Source: Sphingopyxis solisilvae
Lineage (GTDB): Bacteria; Pseudomonadota; Alphaproteobacteria; Sphingomonadales; Sphingomonadaceae
Length of the DNA: 64,000 bases
Direction of reading: 5' to 3'
NCBI RefSeq assembly: GCF_015475875.1
Contig: NZ_JADKYM010000002.1
Span: 124,001-188,000 of the forward strand
Part shown: one piece after another, positions 9,103 to 18,670 of the stretch
Layout: each line of letters begins with the position of its first letter
Position numbering within the stretch: the stretch's first letter is position 1
Notes under the pieces: model-generated
The model's input: only the letters and a program-made list of their open reading frames with translations
What the model was told of the DNA's origin: nothing
Databases searched by the model: none
Program-made: the position numbers and the translations under genes

Positions 9103-9690
9103 TCAGGTACGCGAGACCAGAAAAATCGCGTGTTCGGCGCGCCATGTCGCGGCTGCGGCGCTGGTCGGCTTGTCGCCCGACAAATACCAGGCTGCCTCGA
9201 CCCCGATCTCCTTGGCGCGCAGCAGGTCGCGAAAATCGCTGACCGTGACATGGTGGATGTTGGGGGTTTCGTACCAGGCGACGGGCAGCAACCGCGTCAC
9301 CGGCATCCGCCCTCCCCACAAGAGGTCGAGCCGCACGCGCCAGTGCGCAAAATTGGGGAAGCTGACGAAAGCGCGCGGCGCGATGCGCAGCAGTTCGTCG
9401 ACGACCCTGTCGGGTCGTTCGGTCGTTTGCAGTGTCTGCGACAGGATCGCATAGTCGAACGCGTCATCGGGATAATCGGCGAGGTCGCGGTTGGCGTCGC
9501 CCTGGACCACCGACTGCCCGCGCGCGATCGCGGCAGTGACATTGGCCGGGTCGATTTCGAGCCCGCGCGCATCGACGCCTTTGGCGCGCAATGCCGCCAT
9601 CAACTCGCCATCGCCGCAACCGACGTCGAGCACGCGCGCCGATGACGGCACGGCGTCGGCGATGATCGCAAGGTCGGGGCGCAGCGCCAT
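9103..9690 (-). CDS. metW: Methionine biosynthesis protein MetW
   Basis: A 195-aa SAM-methyltransferase-fold protein. Motif I is RVLDVGCGDGELMAALRAKG, motif II includes DANRDLADYPDDAFDYAILSQTLQ, and FVSFPNFAHWRVRL plus WYETPNIHHVTVSDFRDL are MetW hallmarks. The start ATG shares its A with the stop codon of metX (TGATG), so it is translated by coupling. MetW works with MetX in making O-acylhomoserine for methionine synthesis. Its precise biochemical role is less clear than that of MetX. Confidence 0.95.
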   Translation of the reverse strand: MALRPDLAIIADAVPSSARVLDVGCGDGELMAALRAKGVDARGLEIDPANVTAAIARGQSVVQGDANRDLADYPDDAFDYAILSQTLQTTERPDRVVDELLRIAPRAFVSFPNFAHWRVRLDLLWGGRMPVTRLLPVAWYETPNIHHVTVSDFRDLLRAKEIGVEAAWYLSGDKPTSAAAATWRAEHAIFLVSRT

Positions 9691-10811
9691 CAGAAACCCG
9701 ATCCGAGCGCGCCCGCAACCAGCCGGTCTAACGCGGGAACATCGAGAAGGAAGCTGTCGTGTCCGAAGGGCGCCGACAGCTCGACGAAGCTGGCCGCGGC
9801 ACCGACGCTTTGTAGCGCCTGCACGATGCGGCGCGATTCCGACGTGGGATACAGCCAGTCGGTGTCGAAGCTGACGAGGGTGAAGCGCACGTCTCTGGCG
9901 CGGGCAAAGGCACCCGCGAGCCGCCCGTCGTGCGGCTCGGCAAGGTCGAAATAATCCATCGCACGAGTGATATAGAGATAGGCGTTGGCGTCGAAGCGGT
10001 CGGTGAACGCCAGCCCCTGGTGCCGCAGATAGGATTCGATCTGGAAATCGGCATCGAAACCAAAGCTCTTGATATTGCGCGCCTGCAAACGGCGACCGAA
10101 TTTTTCGGTCAGCCCGGCTTCGGACAAATAGGTGATATGTGCCGCCATGCGCGCGACTGCGAGCCCTTTCGTGGGCGCGCGCGCGCTGGCATAATATTGG
10201 CCATCCTGCCAGTCGGGGTCGGCCATGATCGCCTGTCGCCCAACCTCGTGAAATGCGATATTCTGCGCCGAATGCCGCGCGGCGCTGGCGATGACCAGCG
10301 CCGCGCCAAGCCGTTCGGGATAGGTCGCCGCCCAGGCGAGCGTCTGCATGCCGCCCATCGACCCGCCGACGACGGCATGAAGCCGCGATATGCCAAGGTG
10401 ATCGAGCAGCATCGCCTGCGCGCGCACCATGTCGGTGATCGTGATGACCGGAAATTCCATGCCGAGCGGCGCGCCGGTCGCCGCGTCGGGACTGGCCGGG
10501 CCGCTCGACCCCATGCAGCTGCCCAGCACATTGGCGCAGATGACGTGAAACCGGTCGGTATCGATCGGCTTGCCGGGGCCGACCATGCGCGCCCACCAGC
10601 CCGGTTTTCCGGTCGCGGGATGGTCGCTCGCGACATATTGGTCGCCGGTCAGCGCATGGCAGATCAGCACCGCGTTCGACCGGTCGGCATTGAGCGCGCC
10701 ATAGCTTTGATAAGCGATCGTCACCGACGGCAGTATCTGCCCGCTGTCGAGCGGCAGCGGGGCGTCGATCGTGACGCCCTGGTGCTGGATATGGTGGAGC
10801 AGGCTGGCCAT
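9690..10811 (-). CDS. metX: Homoserine O-acetyltransferase
   Basis: An alpha/beta-hydrolase acyltransferase of 373 aa that acylates L-homoserine, the committed step to methionine. The nucleophile elbow is [14 protein letters not shown] (Ser151). The catalytic acid is in FDTDWLYP (Asp316 or Asp318) and the histidine in PFGHDSFL (His351). [12 protein letters not shown] and [16 protein letters not shown] are family signatures. The ATG at 10811 gives the normal length. An upstream TTG at 10850 would add 13 residues with no homology. Acetyl- or succinyl-CoA preference cannot be fixed from motifs by eye. Divergent from hisC across 91 bp, with no recognisable SAM riboswitch. Confidence 0.95.
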   Translation of the reverse strand: MASLLHHIQHQGVTIDAPLPLDSGQILPSVTIAYQSYGALNADRSNAVLICHALTGDQYVASDHPATGKPGWWARMVGPGKPIDTDRFHVICANVLGSCMGSSGPASPDAATGAPLGMEFPVITITDMVRAQAMLLDHLGISRLHAVVGGSMGGMQTLAWAATYPERLGAALVIASAARHSAQNIAFHEVGRQAIMADPDWQDGQYYASARAPTKGLAVARMAAHITYLSEAGLTEKFGRRLQARNIKSFGFDADFQIESYLRHQGLAFTDRFDANAYLYITRAMDYFDLAEPHDGRLAGAFARARDVRFTLVSFDTDWLYPTSESRRIVQALQSVGAAASFVELSAPFGHDSFLLDVPALDRLVAGALGSGF

Positions 10812-10902
10812 GGTCCGCGCGGGGCTAAGCGGGCGCGCGAAGCGTGTCAACGTGCTGGACTAGACGCTGGACTCGGGGCGCACAGCCGTTAAACGGCGCC
10901 GC

Positions 10903-12018
10903 ATGACCGACACGACGCAAACGCTCAGCCCAAAGCCGTGGATCAGCGGCATCGCTCCCTATGTTCCCGGCAAGTCGGCGGGGGCCGACGGTCGGCCGCT
11001 GATCAAATTGAGCGCCAATGAAAACCCGCTCGGTACGGGTGAAAAGGCGCGCGCCGCCTTTGCCGCGGCGCAGGCCGCCGCCGATGCGCTGTCGCGCTAT
11101 CCCGATCCCGGTTCAAACGAGCTGCGCGCGACGATCGCGGCAAAGTTCGGGCTCGACCCGGCGCGGATCATCTGCGGCAACGGGTCGGACGAGCTGCTCC
11201 ACCTCGCTGCGGGCACCTACGCCGGGGCGGGCGACGAGATCTTGTACGTGCGCTACGGCTTCGCGGTCTATGAAATCGCGGCGCGGCGCGTCGGCGCGGT
11301 GCCGGTCGAGGCCGACGACCGCGACTATGCGACCGACGTCGATGCCTTGCTCGCAGCGGTGACCGAAAAGACGCGCGTCGTCTATCTGGCCAATCCGAAC
11401 AATCCAACCGGCACCCTGGCGTCGCGCGACGAGGTTGCGCGCTTGTACGCGGGTCTGCCCAGGAATGTGCTGTTCGTCATCGACCAGGCCTATTCGGAAT
11501 ATCTGTCGGAGGCCGAGGATGACGGCGGGCTGGAGCTCGCGAAGACGCAGCCCAATGTCTTCATCACCCGCACCTTTTCAAAGATTCACGGGCTCGCCGC
11601 CGAGCGGATCGGCTGGGGCTACGCCGCTGCCGAGGTGATTGCGGCGCTGCATCGCATCCGTTTGCCGTTCAACGTCACGCGCGCGGGGCAGGCGGCGGCG
11701 ATCGCGGCGATCGGCGACGAGGAATTTGTGACTGCCAGCCGCGAACATAATGCCAAATGGCGGACTTGGTTGGCGGCGGAACTCGAAAGCCTGGGCAATC
11801 ATGGCGTGCGCGTCGTGCCGTCGGCGTGCAATTTTCTGCTCGTGCTGTTCGAGGGCGAGATCAGCGCCGAGACGGTGTATAACCGGCTGATGGACGCAGG
11901 CTATATCGTCCGCTGGCTCCCGGGGCAGGGATTGCCGCACGCGCTGCGCATGACGATCGGCACCGAGGACGAGACGCGCGGGCTGGCGGCGGCGATCCGC
12001 GCCGCGCTGAACGGCTGA
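10903..12018 (+). CDS. hisC: Histidinol-phosphate / aromatic aminotransferase
   Basis: A class II PLP aminotransferase of 371 aa. [12 protein letters not shown] is the typical HisC N-terminus, [11 protein letters not shown] binds PLP and substrate, [10 protein letters not shown] supplies the aspartate contacting the pyridine nitrogen, and [20 protein letters not shown] holds the Schiff-base lysine (about Lys227). The stop overlaps the start of tyrC by one base. In alphaproteobacteria this hisC-tyrC pairing often means that the enzyme serves phenylalanine/tyrosine synthesis as well as histidine synthesis, which is an inference here. Confidence 0.93.
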   Translation: MTDTTQTLSPKPWISGIAPYVPGKSAGADGRPLIKLSANENPLGTGEKARAAFAAAQAAADALSRYPDPGSNELRATIAAKFGLDPARIICGNGSDELLHLAAGTYAGAGDEILYVRYGFAVYEIAARRVGAVPVEADDRDYATDVDALLAAVTEKTRVVYLANPNNPTGTLASRDEVARLYAGLPRNVLFVIDQAYSEYLSEAEDDGGLELAKTQPNVFITRTFSKIHGLAAERIGWGYAAAEVIAALHRIRLPFNVTRAGQAAAIAAIGDEEFVTASREHNAKWRTWLAAELESLGNHGVRVVPSACNFLLVLFEGEISAETVYNRLMDAGYIVRWLPGQGLPHALRMTIGTEDETRGLAAAIRAALNG

Positions 12019-12932
12019 TGCCAACGGCGGCGAGCGTCGAACGCGTCGCGATCATCGGCCTGGGGCTGATCGGCTCGTCGGTCGCGCGCGCCATCGCGGC
12101 GCGGCTGCCCGACACGGTGGTTACCGGCCATGACGCCAGCGCCGAAGTGCGCGACGAGGCGCGCGCGCTCGGCCTGTGTAACACGATCGCCGACGATCCG
12201 GTGGTTGCGGTCGCCGGTGCCGATCTGGTCATCCTCGCAGTCCCCGTCGGGCGCATGGCCGACGCGGCCGCGGCGATTGCCCCCGGACTGAGGGCAGACG
12301 CCATCATATCCGACGTCGGCTCGTCCAAGGCCGGGGTCGCCGATGCACTCGCCAAGACGCTGCCCGATCATGTCGTGATTCCGGCGCATCCGGTGGCGGG
12401 CACCGAAAACAGCGGTCCCGCCGCGGGCTTTGCAACGTTGTTCGAGGGGCGCTGGTGCATCGTCACCCCCGCCGCCGACGCGCCGGGCGACGCGGTCGCG
12501 GCGCTGACCGCCTTTTGGGAAGCCTTGGGGGCAAAGGTCGACGTCATGGACGCCGCGCACCACGACATGGTGCTCGCGGTAACCAGCCATTTGCCGCACC
12601 TGATCGCCTATACGATCGTCGGCACCGCCAGCGAGCTGGAAGAGGTCACCGAAAGCGAGGTGATCAAATATTCGGCGGGCGGCTTCCGCGATTTCACCCG
12701 CATCGCCGCGAGCGACCCGGTGATGTGGCGCGACGTGTTCCTGGCGAACAAGGATGCGGTGCTCGCGACGCTCCAGCGGTTCAACGAAGATCTGACCGTG
12801 CTGCAGCAGGCGATCCGCCGCGGCGACGCCGCCAAGCTGGAGGACTGGTTCACGCGGACGCGCGCGATCCGCCGCTCGATCATCGAACAGGGGCAGGACG
12901 ACGCCGCGCCAGATTTCGGGCGGAAGCACTAA
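12018..12932 (+). CDS. tyrC: Prephenate/arogenate (cyclohexadienyl) dehydrogenase
   Basis: A 304-aa NAD(P)-dependent dehydrogenase of tyrosine synthesis. The Rossmann motif VAIIGLGLIGSSVARAI opens the protein. ADLVILAVPVGRM and ISDVGSSK line the cofactor site. HPVAGTENSGP matches the conserved prephenate-binding HPxxG loop with the catalytic histidine region. VLAVTSHLPHLIAY and GGFRDFTRIAASDPVMWRDVFLAN are dimer-domain signatures. No chorismate mutase or ACT domain is fused. It starts on the last base of the hisC stop (TGATG). Confidence 0.94.
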   Translation: MPTAASVERVAIIGLGLIGSSVARAIAARLPDTVVTGHDASAEVRDEARALGLCNTIADDPVVAVAGADLVILAVPVGRMADAAAAIAPGLRADAIISDVGSSKAGVADALAKTLPDHVVIPAHPVAGTENSGPAAGFATLFEGRWCIVTPAADAPGDAVAALTAFWEALGAKVDVMDAAHHDMVLAVTSHLPHLIAYTIVGTASELEEVTESEVIKYSAGGFRDFTRIAASDPVMWRDVFLANKDAVLATLQRFNEDLTVLQQAIRRGDAAKLEDWFTRTRAIRRSIIEQGQDDAAPDFGRKH

Positions 12933-12948
12933 ACCACACGCCCAACCT

Positions 12949-13026
12949 CCGTTCGTATCGAGCGAAGTCGAGATACGCACGCCCTGCGAAGCCTCCACGT
13001 GTCTCGACTTCGCTCGACACGAACGG
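12949..13026. repeat. Inverted repeat at convergent gene ends
   Basis: Two 28-bp arms (12949-12976 and 12999-13026) are complementary with two mismatches and contain TCGAGCGAAGTCGAGA. The spacer is 22 bp. The element fills the space between the ends of tyrC and plsC and resembles a common sphingomonad palindromic unit. It could act as a bidirectional terminator, though no T-run follows. Confidence 0.8.
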
Positions 13027-13029
13027 GAA

Positions 13030-13761
13030 TTAGGGGGCTTTATAGCCTTCGAGCAACGCCTCGGGCGGGTTCAGCGCATTGATCGCGCGCCAGACGCTTT
13101 CCTCGGCTTCTTCGCGCGGCAGTCCCGCCGGGATCGTCTCGCCGACCTTATAGGTGATCGTCCCGGGCCATTTGACCCAGCGGCGCGGCGGATAGGCGAT
13201 GCCGCTGTTCACCGCGACCGGGATCACCGGCACGCCGAGGAGGCGGTAGATGCCGGCGAATCCCGAGCGGAGCGGCGGCGCCAGCCCATGCGGTATCCGC
13301 GTTCCCTCGGCGAACAGCACCAGCGGGCGATCCTTGGCCAGCGCGGCCTTGGCGGCGTTCAGCATCGCGCGCATCGCCTTGCCGCCGCCGTCGCGGTCGA
13401 CGGGGATCAGGCCGTAGAATCGCGCCGCCTGCCCCCAGACCGGGATGTTGAACAGCTGTTCCTTGGCAAAGACGGCCGGATGCTTGAACAGGCCGGGCTG
13501 CTCGATCGTCTCGAACGCGCCCTCATGCTTGAAGACATAGAGCACCGGAATGTCGGGCATCTCGCCCTCGACGATGATCTTCTGGCCCAGCACGAAACGG
13601 CAGATCAGCCGGTGGAACTGCGCCCAGATGCGCACGAAGCAGATCGTCGCGCGGTGGGAGATCGGCAGCGAAATCACTGCACCGATCGAGCTGAAACTGC
13701 TCATCAGCACGAACAGGATCCAGAACAGGATCGAACGGATCAGGGCGATGGTATAGCGCAT
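13030..13761 (-). CDS. plsC: 1-acyl-sn-glycerol-3-phosphate acyltransferase
   Basis: A 243-aa membrane-bound acyltransferase that makes phosphatidic acid. Hydrophobic residues about 7-31 form a membrane anchor. The catalytic block is FKHEGAFETIE (His79 and Glu84), so the acidic residue of the usual H-x4-D is Glu, a variant common in alphaproteobacterial PlsC. The second block, GLIPVDRDGG, and the third, LFAEGTRIPHG (Glu152-Arg155), bind the glycerol phosphate. VIPVAVNSGIAY matches block IV. It is the last gene of a ftsE-ftsX-ydcF-plsC run, ten bases behind ydcF. Confidence 0.9.
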   Translation of the reverse strand: MRYTIALIRSILFWILFVLMSSFSSIGAVISLPISHRATICFVRIWAQFHRLICRFVLGQKIIVEGEMPDIPVLYVFKHEGAFETIEQPGLFKHPAVFAKEQLFNIPVWGQAARFYGLIPVDRDGGGKAMRAMLNAAKAALAKDRPLVLFAEGTRIPHGLAPPLRSGFAGIYRLLGVPVIPVAVNSGIAYPPRRWVKWPGTITYKVGETIPAGLPREEAEESVWRAINALNPPEALLEGYKAP

Positions 13762-13770
13762 CGGCGTCGG

Positions 13771-14301
13771 TTACAGCCCGAGGAGGCCGCCGGCCAGCCC
13801 CGCCAGATATTTGTGATATTCGCGAAACAGCGTGGCGAAATTGGGTTCGCTGCGCACCGCGTCGGGCACGATCGTCACCGCGTCGCCGACCGCGCGGCCG
13901 ATTTCATACTGCGCGCGGCGCATGTGCCAGTCGGTGGTGACCAGCCGCACGCTTTTATAGTTGCGCCGCGCAACCCAGGTCGCAACCTCGGTCGCGTTCG
14001 AGCGCGTATCCTCGGCCTCGAACCCCAGCGCGATGCAGCAATCGAACAGGGCTTGCGGGCGTTTATATTCCGCCGCCAGCTCGCGCGGTTTCACCTCGCG
14101 CGCGACGCCGCTGATCAACAGCCGCTTGGCGTCGCCTGCCTCGAGCCGCTCGAGCGCGCGGTCGATGCGTCCCGGGCCGCCGGTCAGCACGACGATCGCA
14201 TCGGTCTTTTGTGCCGCCGCGGGCAAGGGCGGCAGCAGCGCAAACCACGCAAATCCGAGCACCCAGGCCAGGAAAATAAGGGATATCAGGCGCTTGATCA
14301 T
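13771..14301 (-). CDS. YdcF/SanA-like DUF218 family membrane protein
   Basis: A 176-aa protein with an N-terminal membrane helix (LISLIFLAWVLGFAWFALLPPL) followed by a DUF218 domain: TDAIVVLTGGPGRIDRALERL, LLISGVAR, TRSNATEVATWV and VRLVTTDWHMRRAQYEI. ElyC and SanA, relatives in this family, act in envelope polysaccharide homeostasis. The sequence shows the fold but not the substrate. Its ATG overlaps the ftsX stop by four bases, so it is coupled to the FtsEX genes and probably works in the periplasm near the division or cell-wall machinery. Confidence 0.85.
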   Translation of the reverse strand: MIKRLISLIFLAWVLGFAWFALLPPLPAAAQKTDAIVVLTGGPGRIDRALERLEAGDAKRLLISGVAREVKPRELAAEYKRPQALFDCCIALGFEAEDTRSNATEVATWVARRNYKSVRLVTTDWHMRRAQYEIGRAVGDAVTIVPDAVRSEPNFATLFREYHKYLAGLAGGLLGL

Positions 14302-15215
14302 AAAATCTTCTTGAGCGCAGCGAGCAATGTCTGGCGCGCCGTCAGGGCTGCGAGCGCGATAGCCAATAGCGGCAGCGCCAGCAAGAGCACCCAGCCGGTC
14401 GGCCCCAGCGACGCGGTCGCCGCCAGCCCCGAGGTGACCCCCGACCATTGCCATCCAATCAGCAACAATAGCGCCGCGGCGACCGCGGTGCCCAGCGCAA
14501 TGCCATAAGCGGTGTCGATCGCGATGCGCCGCTGGAACAGCCGGGTGATCTGGCGGTCGGTGGCGCCGATCAGGTGGAGCATCTCGATCGTCGCATAGTG
14601 GGTACCGAGCGCGGCGCGCGCGGTCATGATGACGACGGCGGCGCTGGCCAGCGTCATCAGCACGACCAGACCGCCGGCGATCCACGCCAGCGAGCCGATC
14701 AGCCGCGCGACCGGGCCCAACCATTCGGCGTGGGGGATGATGCGCGCGCCTGGCGCTTCGGCGGCGACGAGCGTACGCAGCTGCGCCATATGGCCGCTGC
14801 GGTCTTCGCCGACAAAATCGATATCGACCAAGGCCGGCAGGGGAAGCGAATTCAGCACCGGATCCGCGCCCCCGTCGCCGCTTGCTTCGCTGCCGAACCA
14901 TTGGCCGAGCGTCGCCTGCAACTCCTCGCGGTCGACCGCGCGCGCCGCCAGCACAAAGGGCTGCGCTGCCGCCGCACGGCGCAGCGCCGCCGCCTGTTCG
15001 GCGCGCGTCACCGGATTGGCGGTGACGATCTGGACCGTGACGCGCCCGGCGATCGCGCTGCCGATCGCATCGGCCGATCGCGCCAGCCCGACCCCGGCGG
15101 CGGCGGCGAGCAGGGTCAGCATCATCAGGATTGCGACCACCCATGGCGTCGGCCCCGACAAACGGCGGTCGGGCAGCAGGCGGCGGTGCTGGACGGGGAC
15201 GCGCGGGATCAGCAT
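14298..15215 (-). CDS. ftsX: Cell division protein FtsX (permease of FtsEX)
   Basis: A 305-aa membrane protein. It has a first transmembrane helix at about residues 26-47 (VVAILMMLTLLAAAAGVGLA), a periplasmic loop to about residue 170, and three further helices, including LAWIAGGLVVLMTLASAAVV and WVLLLALPLLAIALAAL, with the FtsX-like permease signature around YATIEMLHLIGATDRQITRLF. FtsEX couples ATP hydrolysis in the cytoplasm to activation of cell-wall hydrolases at the septum. It follows ftsE after 13 bp. The family is variable, so the call leans on topology and on the neighbouring ftsE. Confidence 0.9.
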   Translation of the reverse strand: MLIPRVPVQHRRLLPDRRLSGPTPWVVAILMMLTLLAAAAGVGLARSADAIGSAIAGRVTVQIVTANPVTRAEQAAALRRAAAAQPFVLAARAVDREELQATLGQWFGSEASGDGGADPVLNSLPLPALVDIDFVGEDRSGHMAQLRTLVAAEAPGARIIPHAEWLGPVARLIGSLAWIAGGLVVLMTLASAAVVIMTARAALGTHYATIEMLHLIGATDRQITRLFQRRIAIDTAYGIALGTAVAAALLLLIGWQWSGVTSGLAATASLGPTGWVLLLALPLLAIALAALTARQTLLAALKKIL

Positions 15216-15228
15216 GGTCGGCGCGCCC

Positions 15229-15957
15229 CTATACCCGGTTCGCCGGCGGGTAGCGCAGCGCGCCGGTCGGGTCGGACAAACGTCCCTTTTCCAGCCGCAT
15301 CATTTGTGCATTTTCAATCCGGCTGATCAGGTGGATGTCGTGGGTGGCGACGACGACGGTCGTGCCCAAGCGGTTCAAGGCCTCGAACAATCCCAGCAGG
15401 CGCATCGCCATGTCGGGATCGACGTTGCCCGTCGGCTCGTCGGCGACGAGCAATTGCGGGCGCGCGATCACCGCGCGGGCGATCGCGACGCGCTGCTGCT
15501 CGCCGCCCGACAGCGTCGCGGGATGCGCCTCGGCGCGGTCGCCGAGCCCGATCCAGCTCAGCATCTCGCCGACCGGTCCGGCCAGATCCTCTTCGTTGAC
15601 CCCGGCAATGCGCAGCGGCAGCGCGATATTGTCGCGCGCACTCAAATGCGGAATCAGCCGAAAGTCCTGGAAAACGACGCCGATCCGGCGCCGGAACCCG
15701 GGCAGCCGGTCGCGTGGCATCGCGACCAGATCCTCGCCGAACAGGCGGACGATGCCGCGGCTCGGCCGCTGCGCCAGATACAGCATCTTCAGCAGCGAGG
15801 TTTTGCCCGCGCCCGACGCGCCGGTCAGGAAATAGAAGCTGCCGGGCTGCAGGTTGAAGCTGATGTCGCGCAAAATCTCGGCATCGGGGCCATAGCGCAG
15901 GCCGACCCCGTCGAATTCGACCATGGCCCCGGCCGCACGCGGCGCGCCCGCGGTCAT
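15229..15957 (-). CDS. ftsE: Cell division ATP-binding protein FtsE
   Basis: A 242-aa ABC ATPase: Walker A TGASGAGKTSLLK, Q-loop VVFQDFRLIPHLSARDN, signature LSGGEQQRVAIARA, Walker B LLVADEPTGNVD and the switch histidine in VVVATHDIHLISRI. The sequence VGLRYGPDAEILRDISFNLQPGSF is typical of FtsE. Two starts are possible: the ATG at 15957 used here, or the ATG at 15924 (MVEFDGVG), which removes 11 residues. Neither has a strong ribosome-binding site. It heads the ftsE-ftsX-ydcF-plsC unit. Confidence 0.94.
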   Translation of the reverse strand: MTAGAPRAAGAMVEFDGVGLRYGPDAEILRDISFNLQPGSFYFLTGASGAGKTSLLKMLYLAQRPSRGIVRLFGEDLVAMPRDRLPGFRRRIGVVFQDFRLIPHLSARDNIALPLRIAGVNEEDLAGPVGEMLSWIGLGDRAEAHPATLSGGEQQRVAIARAVIARPQLLVADEPTGNVDPDMAMRLLGLFEALNRLGTTVVVATHDIHLISRIENAQMMRLEKGRLSDPTGALRYPPANRV

Positions 15958-16127
15958 GACGTCAAATGCGCGCCGAACGGCGCTTGGCGGACGGGTCGAA
16001 ACGGGGGAGCGGCGGCGCTCATGCCCCGCCTGTTGCACGGCTGCCCGGCCAGGTAAAGCCGCGAGTGTGCAGGCTCCGGCGACGCGGCGCTTGCCACACC
16101 GCGAATCAGCGTGTTTAGAGAAGCACC

Positions 16128-16889
16128 ATGATCCTTGCCTGCCCGTCCTGCCACACGCGCTACGTCGTGCCCGATACCGCCATCGGACCGGCGGGACGAA
16201 CGGTGCGCTGCGCCAATTGCCGCCACAGCTGGTTCCAGGAGCCCGCGGTGCGCACCGCAGAGGTGCCGGCGCCGCCGGTCGAGGTCGGTGTTGCCGCCGC
16301 GCCGCCGCCAAGCGAACCCGCTTCGCCTGCGCCTGTGCCTGCCGACGTTGCGGTTCCCGAAGCCGCGCCGCCGCCGCCCGAAGCTTTTGCGGCCGATCCG
16401 CCGGCAGCGGCACCCGCTCCCGCTGTCGGTGATGCGCCGCTGCCATTTCGCCGCCCGCGCCGCAATCCGGCGAAGCGCTGGACGCTGATCGCCGCGAGCG
16501 CCGCGGTGCTGATGGTCGCGGCGACAGGGGGACTATATTATTTCGGTTTGCCCGGCTGGGCGCAGGGGCTGGGGCTGCCCGGGATGGCGGGTGAGCCCGA
16601 CCTGGTCATCGAACTGCCGCCCAACCAGGATCACCGCGAGCTGGCCGACGGCACCATCTATTTCGCCGCCTCGGGGGTGATCATCAACCCGACCGATCGC
16701 GAACAACGCGTCCCGCCGATCCTTGCCGAACTGCGCGATGCGCAAGGGACGATCGTGTACAGCTGGACGATCAAGCCGCCGGTGCGGATGCTGCCGCCGA
16801 ATGAAAAGGTCAATTTCAGCGAGGCCAAGCTCGACATCCCGCGCCGTGCGACGCAGCTGACGGTCAGCTGGGCTTTACCGAAAAGCTAA
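16128..16889 (+). CDS. MJ0042-type zinc-ribbon membrane protein
   Basis: A 253-aa protein. Residues 1-36 form an MJ0042 zinc finger with two CxxC pairs (CPSC at 5-8 and CANC at 28-31). A Pro/Ala-rich linker follows, then one membrane helix at about residues 119-138 ([20 protein letters not shown]) and a C-terminal domain resembling DUF3426 ([20 protein letters not shown], then [19 protein letters not shown]). Alphaproteobacteria typically carry this gene divergent from ftsE, as here. The function is unknown. The cytoplasmic zinc ribbon and periplasmic domain suggest an envelope sensor or scaffold. Confidence 0.85.
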   Translation: MILACPSCHTRYVVPDTAIGPAGRTVRCANCRHSWFQEPAVRTAEVPAPPVEVGVAAAPPPSEPASPAPVPADVAVPEAAPPPPEAFAADPPAAAPAPAVGDAPLPFRRPRRNPAKRWTLIAASAAVLMVAATGGLYYFGLPGWAQGLGLPGMAGEPDLVIELPPNQDHRELADGTIYFAASGVIINPTDREQRVPPILAELRDAQGTIVYSWTIKPPVRMLPPNEKVNFSEAKLDIPRRATQLTVSWALPKS

Positions 16890-16905
16890 ATCTTACAAGA
16901 TGATC

Positions 16906-16927
16906 CTGTGACGTCACGCCGTCACAG
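16906..16927. terminator. Short hairpin between convergent genes
   Basis: CTGTGAC and GTCACAG form a 7-bp inverted repeat around an 8-bp loop between the zinc-ribbon gene and the convergent YeiH-type gene, overlapping the latter's stop. There is no T-run, so termination is only possible. Confidence 0.4.
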
Positions 16928-17998
16928 ACTTAGCGCCGCTGCCAGCGACAGCGCGAAGCTCGTCAGCGTCGCGACGATGATCGGGGCGAAGCTCCGCCAT
17001 CCCTGATCGAGCAGCAGGTGCAGCCGCGCCTTCATCGCGGTGGCGACGATCGCGAGCAGGAGCAGCGCCTGCGCGCCGGTTGCGGCGCCGTCCTGCAGCG
17101 GCCGGGGAATGGTGACGAGCGAATTGAGCGCGGCGATGCCCAGAAAGCCGACGATAAACCACGGCAGCCGCAGCGGGATCCTGCGTGCGCCGTCGCCTTC
17201 GCCGCGCCGCCCCAGCCACAGCGCCACCAGCATCAGCATCGGCGCAAGCAGCGCGACGCGGGTCAGCTTGACGATCGTCGCAACCTCGCCCGCCGGCGGC
17301 GAGAAGGAAAAGCCACCGCCGATCGCCTGCGCGACGTCATGGATCGACGCGCCGATCAGGAACCCCGCCTGCGCATCGGTCAGGTCGAGTTCGGCGGCGA
17401 GCACCGGATAGAGCGTCATCGCAAAGGCGCTGGCGACGGTGATGCCGACCAGGGTCAGCGTGAAGCGCGCCTGGTCGACGCGCTTGTCGCCGATCAACGA
17501 CCAGAGCGCGAGCGCCGCCGACGCGCCGCAGATCGCGGTCGCTCCGCCCGCGAGCAGCGCCGCGTGGCGATCCTGCGCGAACCACCGGGCGGTCGCGACC
17601 GTCACCACGATCACCGCGAGCATGATCAGCACGAGCAAGGCAAAGGGCAGCGGCCCCAGTTCGGCGATTTGGTCGGCGGTGATCCGCGCGCCGACCAGCA
17701 CGATCCCGATGCGCAGCGCCGTCTGCGACATCAAATCGAGTCCGGCGTGGGTGCGGCGGTCCTGCGACAGGAAGCTCATGGCGAGGCCGATCAGCAGCCC
17801 CATCAGCACGATCGGCGCGGCATAATGGTCGGCGAGCCAGGCGGCGGCGAGTGCCGCGATACCGGTCACAAGCACCCCGGGCAGAAAGTCGCGCCAGCGC
17901 CGCCGTTGCGGCGGATGCGCTTCGAGCTGCATCTCGCCATACAGGTCGGCGGCCATCGGCCAGCCCGGTTCGGTTTTGGTCACTCCGGCATTCCCCAT
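16922..17998 (-). CDS. YeiH/UPF0324 family membrane transporter (putative sulfate exporter family)
   Basis: About ten hydrophobic helices in 358 aa, with the conserved family segments ALRIGIVLVGARIT, GGATAICGASAALAL, GFLIGASIHDVAQAIGGGFSF and the C-terminal GWRSFAPIIVATLTSFALSLA. Members are annotated as putative sulfate exporters, and one plant-pathway-associated subset exports sulfite. The substrate here is unknown. Start choice is uncertain: the ATG at 17998 is used, with 18022 and 17956 also in frame. None has a convincing ribosome-binding site, and the first helix begins only at about residue 40. Confidence 0.85.
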   Translation of the reverse strand: MGNAGVTKTEPGWPMAADLYGEMQLEAHPPQRRRWRDFLPGVLVTGIAALAAAWLADHYAAPIVLMGLLIGLAMSFLSQDRRTHAGLDLMSQTALRIGIVLVGARITADQIAELGPLPFALLVLIMLAVIVVTVATARWFAQDRHAALLAGGATAICGASAALALWSLIGDKRVDQARFTLTLVGITVASAFAMTLYPVLAAELDLTDAQAGFLIGASIHDVAQAIGGGFSFSPPAGEVATIVKLTRVALLAPMLMLVALWLGRRGEGDGARRIPLRLPWFIVGFLGIAALNSLVTIPRPLQDGAATGAQALLLLAIVATAMKARLHLLLDQGWRSFAPIIVATLTSFALSLAAALSL

Positions 17999-18089
17999 TT
18001 GCTTGCCGCCCGCGTCGCACATCGCCGCGCGATGGTCGATAGGCCATTGCTGCCGGGCCGCGCTCTTGCTAGAGGCCGCGCTCTATTTG

Positions 18090-18166
<77 letters not shown>

Positions 18167-18204
18167 TTTCCCTCCCATCCTTATCGATCCCGCACGCTGG
18201 GGTT

Positions 18205-18492
18205 CTACGCCGCAGCGGTGATGGCGGGCGTCGACGTGCAGCGCGCGCTCGTCGCGGCGTCGACCGCGTCGCAAACGGCGCTCGCTACGAGGACGCTCTC
18301 GGAGAGTTTTGCCGCGATGATGGCGGCCGTCGGGGCGTCGAGATCGTCGAGCGCTGCTTCGACATGAAGCATGCCGCCGCGCCGCTGCGAGGACAGGGCC
18401 ACCGGCACCAGCGTGCGTTGCGCAAAGACGCCGAGGATCCTGGGCAGTGCCTGCGGATCATAAGCCGCGACGATCCGGAAGCGCTGTCTCAC
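18205..18492 (-). CDS. ACT-domain protein resembling acetolactate synthase small subunit IlvM
   Basis: A 95-aa single ACT domain. [32 protein letters not shown] and the following [10 protein letters not shown] (about residues 5-50) follow the beta-alpha-beta pattern of IlvM, in which the ACT fold regulates the catalytic acetolactate synthase subunit. No catalytic partner lies nearby. The start is GTG at 18492, overlapping the stop of a 27-codon frame just upstream (GTGA). The divergent neighbour is an Lrp-type regulator, a family that often controls branched-chain amino acid genes. Function as a stand-alone amino-acid sensor or as an orphan regulatory subunit is equally possible. Confidence 0.75.
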   Translation of the reverse strand: MRQRFRIVAAYDPQALPRILGVFAQRTLVPVALSSQRRGGMLHVEAALDDLDAPTAAIIAAKLSESVLVASAVCDAVDAATSARCTSTPAITAAA

Positions 18493-18572
18493 GCCGCGAG
18501 CTGCCCGGCGCTTGCGATCAGCCGTTCGGCGGTTTCGTCGGCGGGCAAGCGACCCGAAAATGGCACAACCAT
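18489..18572 (-). CDS. 27-aa small open reading frame coupled to the ACT-domain gene
   Basis: ATG at 18572 is preceded by a strong AGGAGG five bases away (18578-18583). The frame encodes 27 residues beginning MVVPFSGRLPADETAERL and ends TGA, overlapping the GTG start of the ACT gene by four bases. The ACT gene has no ribosome-binding site of its own, so this frame probably serves translation coupling. It contains no run of Ile, Leu or Val codons, so it is not an obvious attenuation leader. Whether the peptide itself has a role is unknown. Confidence 0.55.
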   Translation of the reverse strand: MVVPFSGRLPADETAERLIASAGQLAA

Positions 18573-18670
18573 GGTGGCCTCCTGTTCTGCGTCGCTTATC
18601 GCAGCGGTGGCGAGGTCAATCTTGCTCGATATTCCGATGCTTTAGCGTTATGCCGGTCAATATGTTGTCG

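Noticed and set aside
10812-10902. Possible SAM riboswitch between metX and hisC
   Set aside because: The 91-bp region shows no recognisable SAM-II core. The only regularity is a short direct repeat of GCTGGACT with 12-bp period near 10855-10875.
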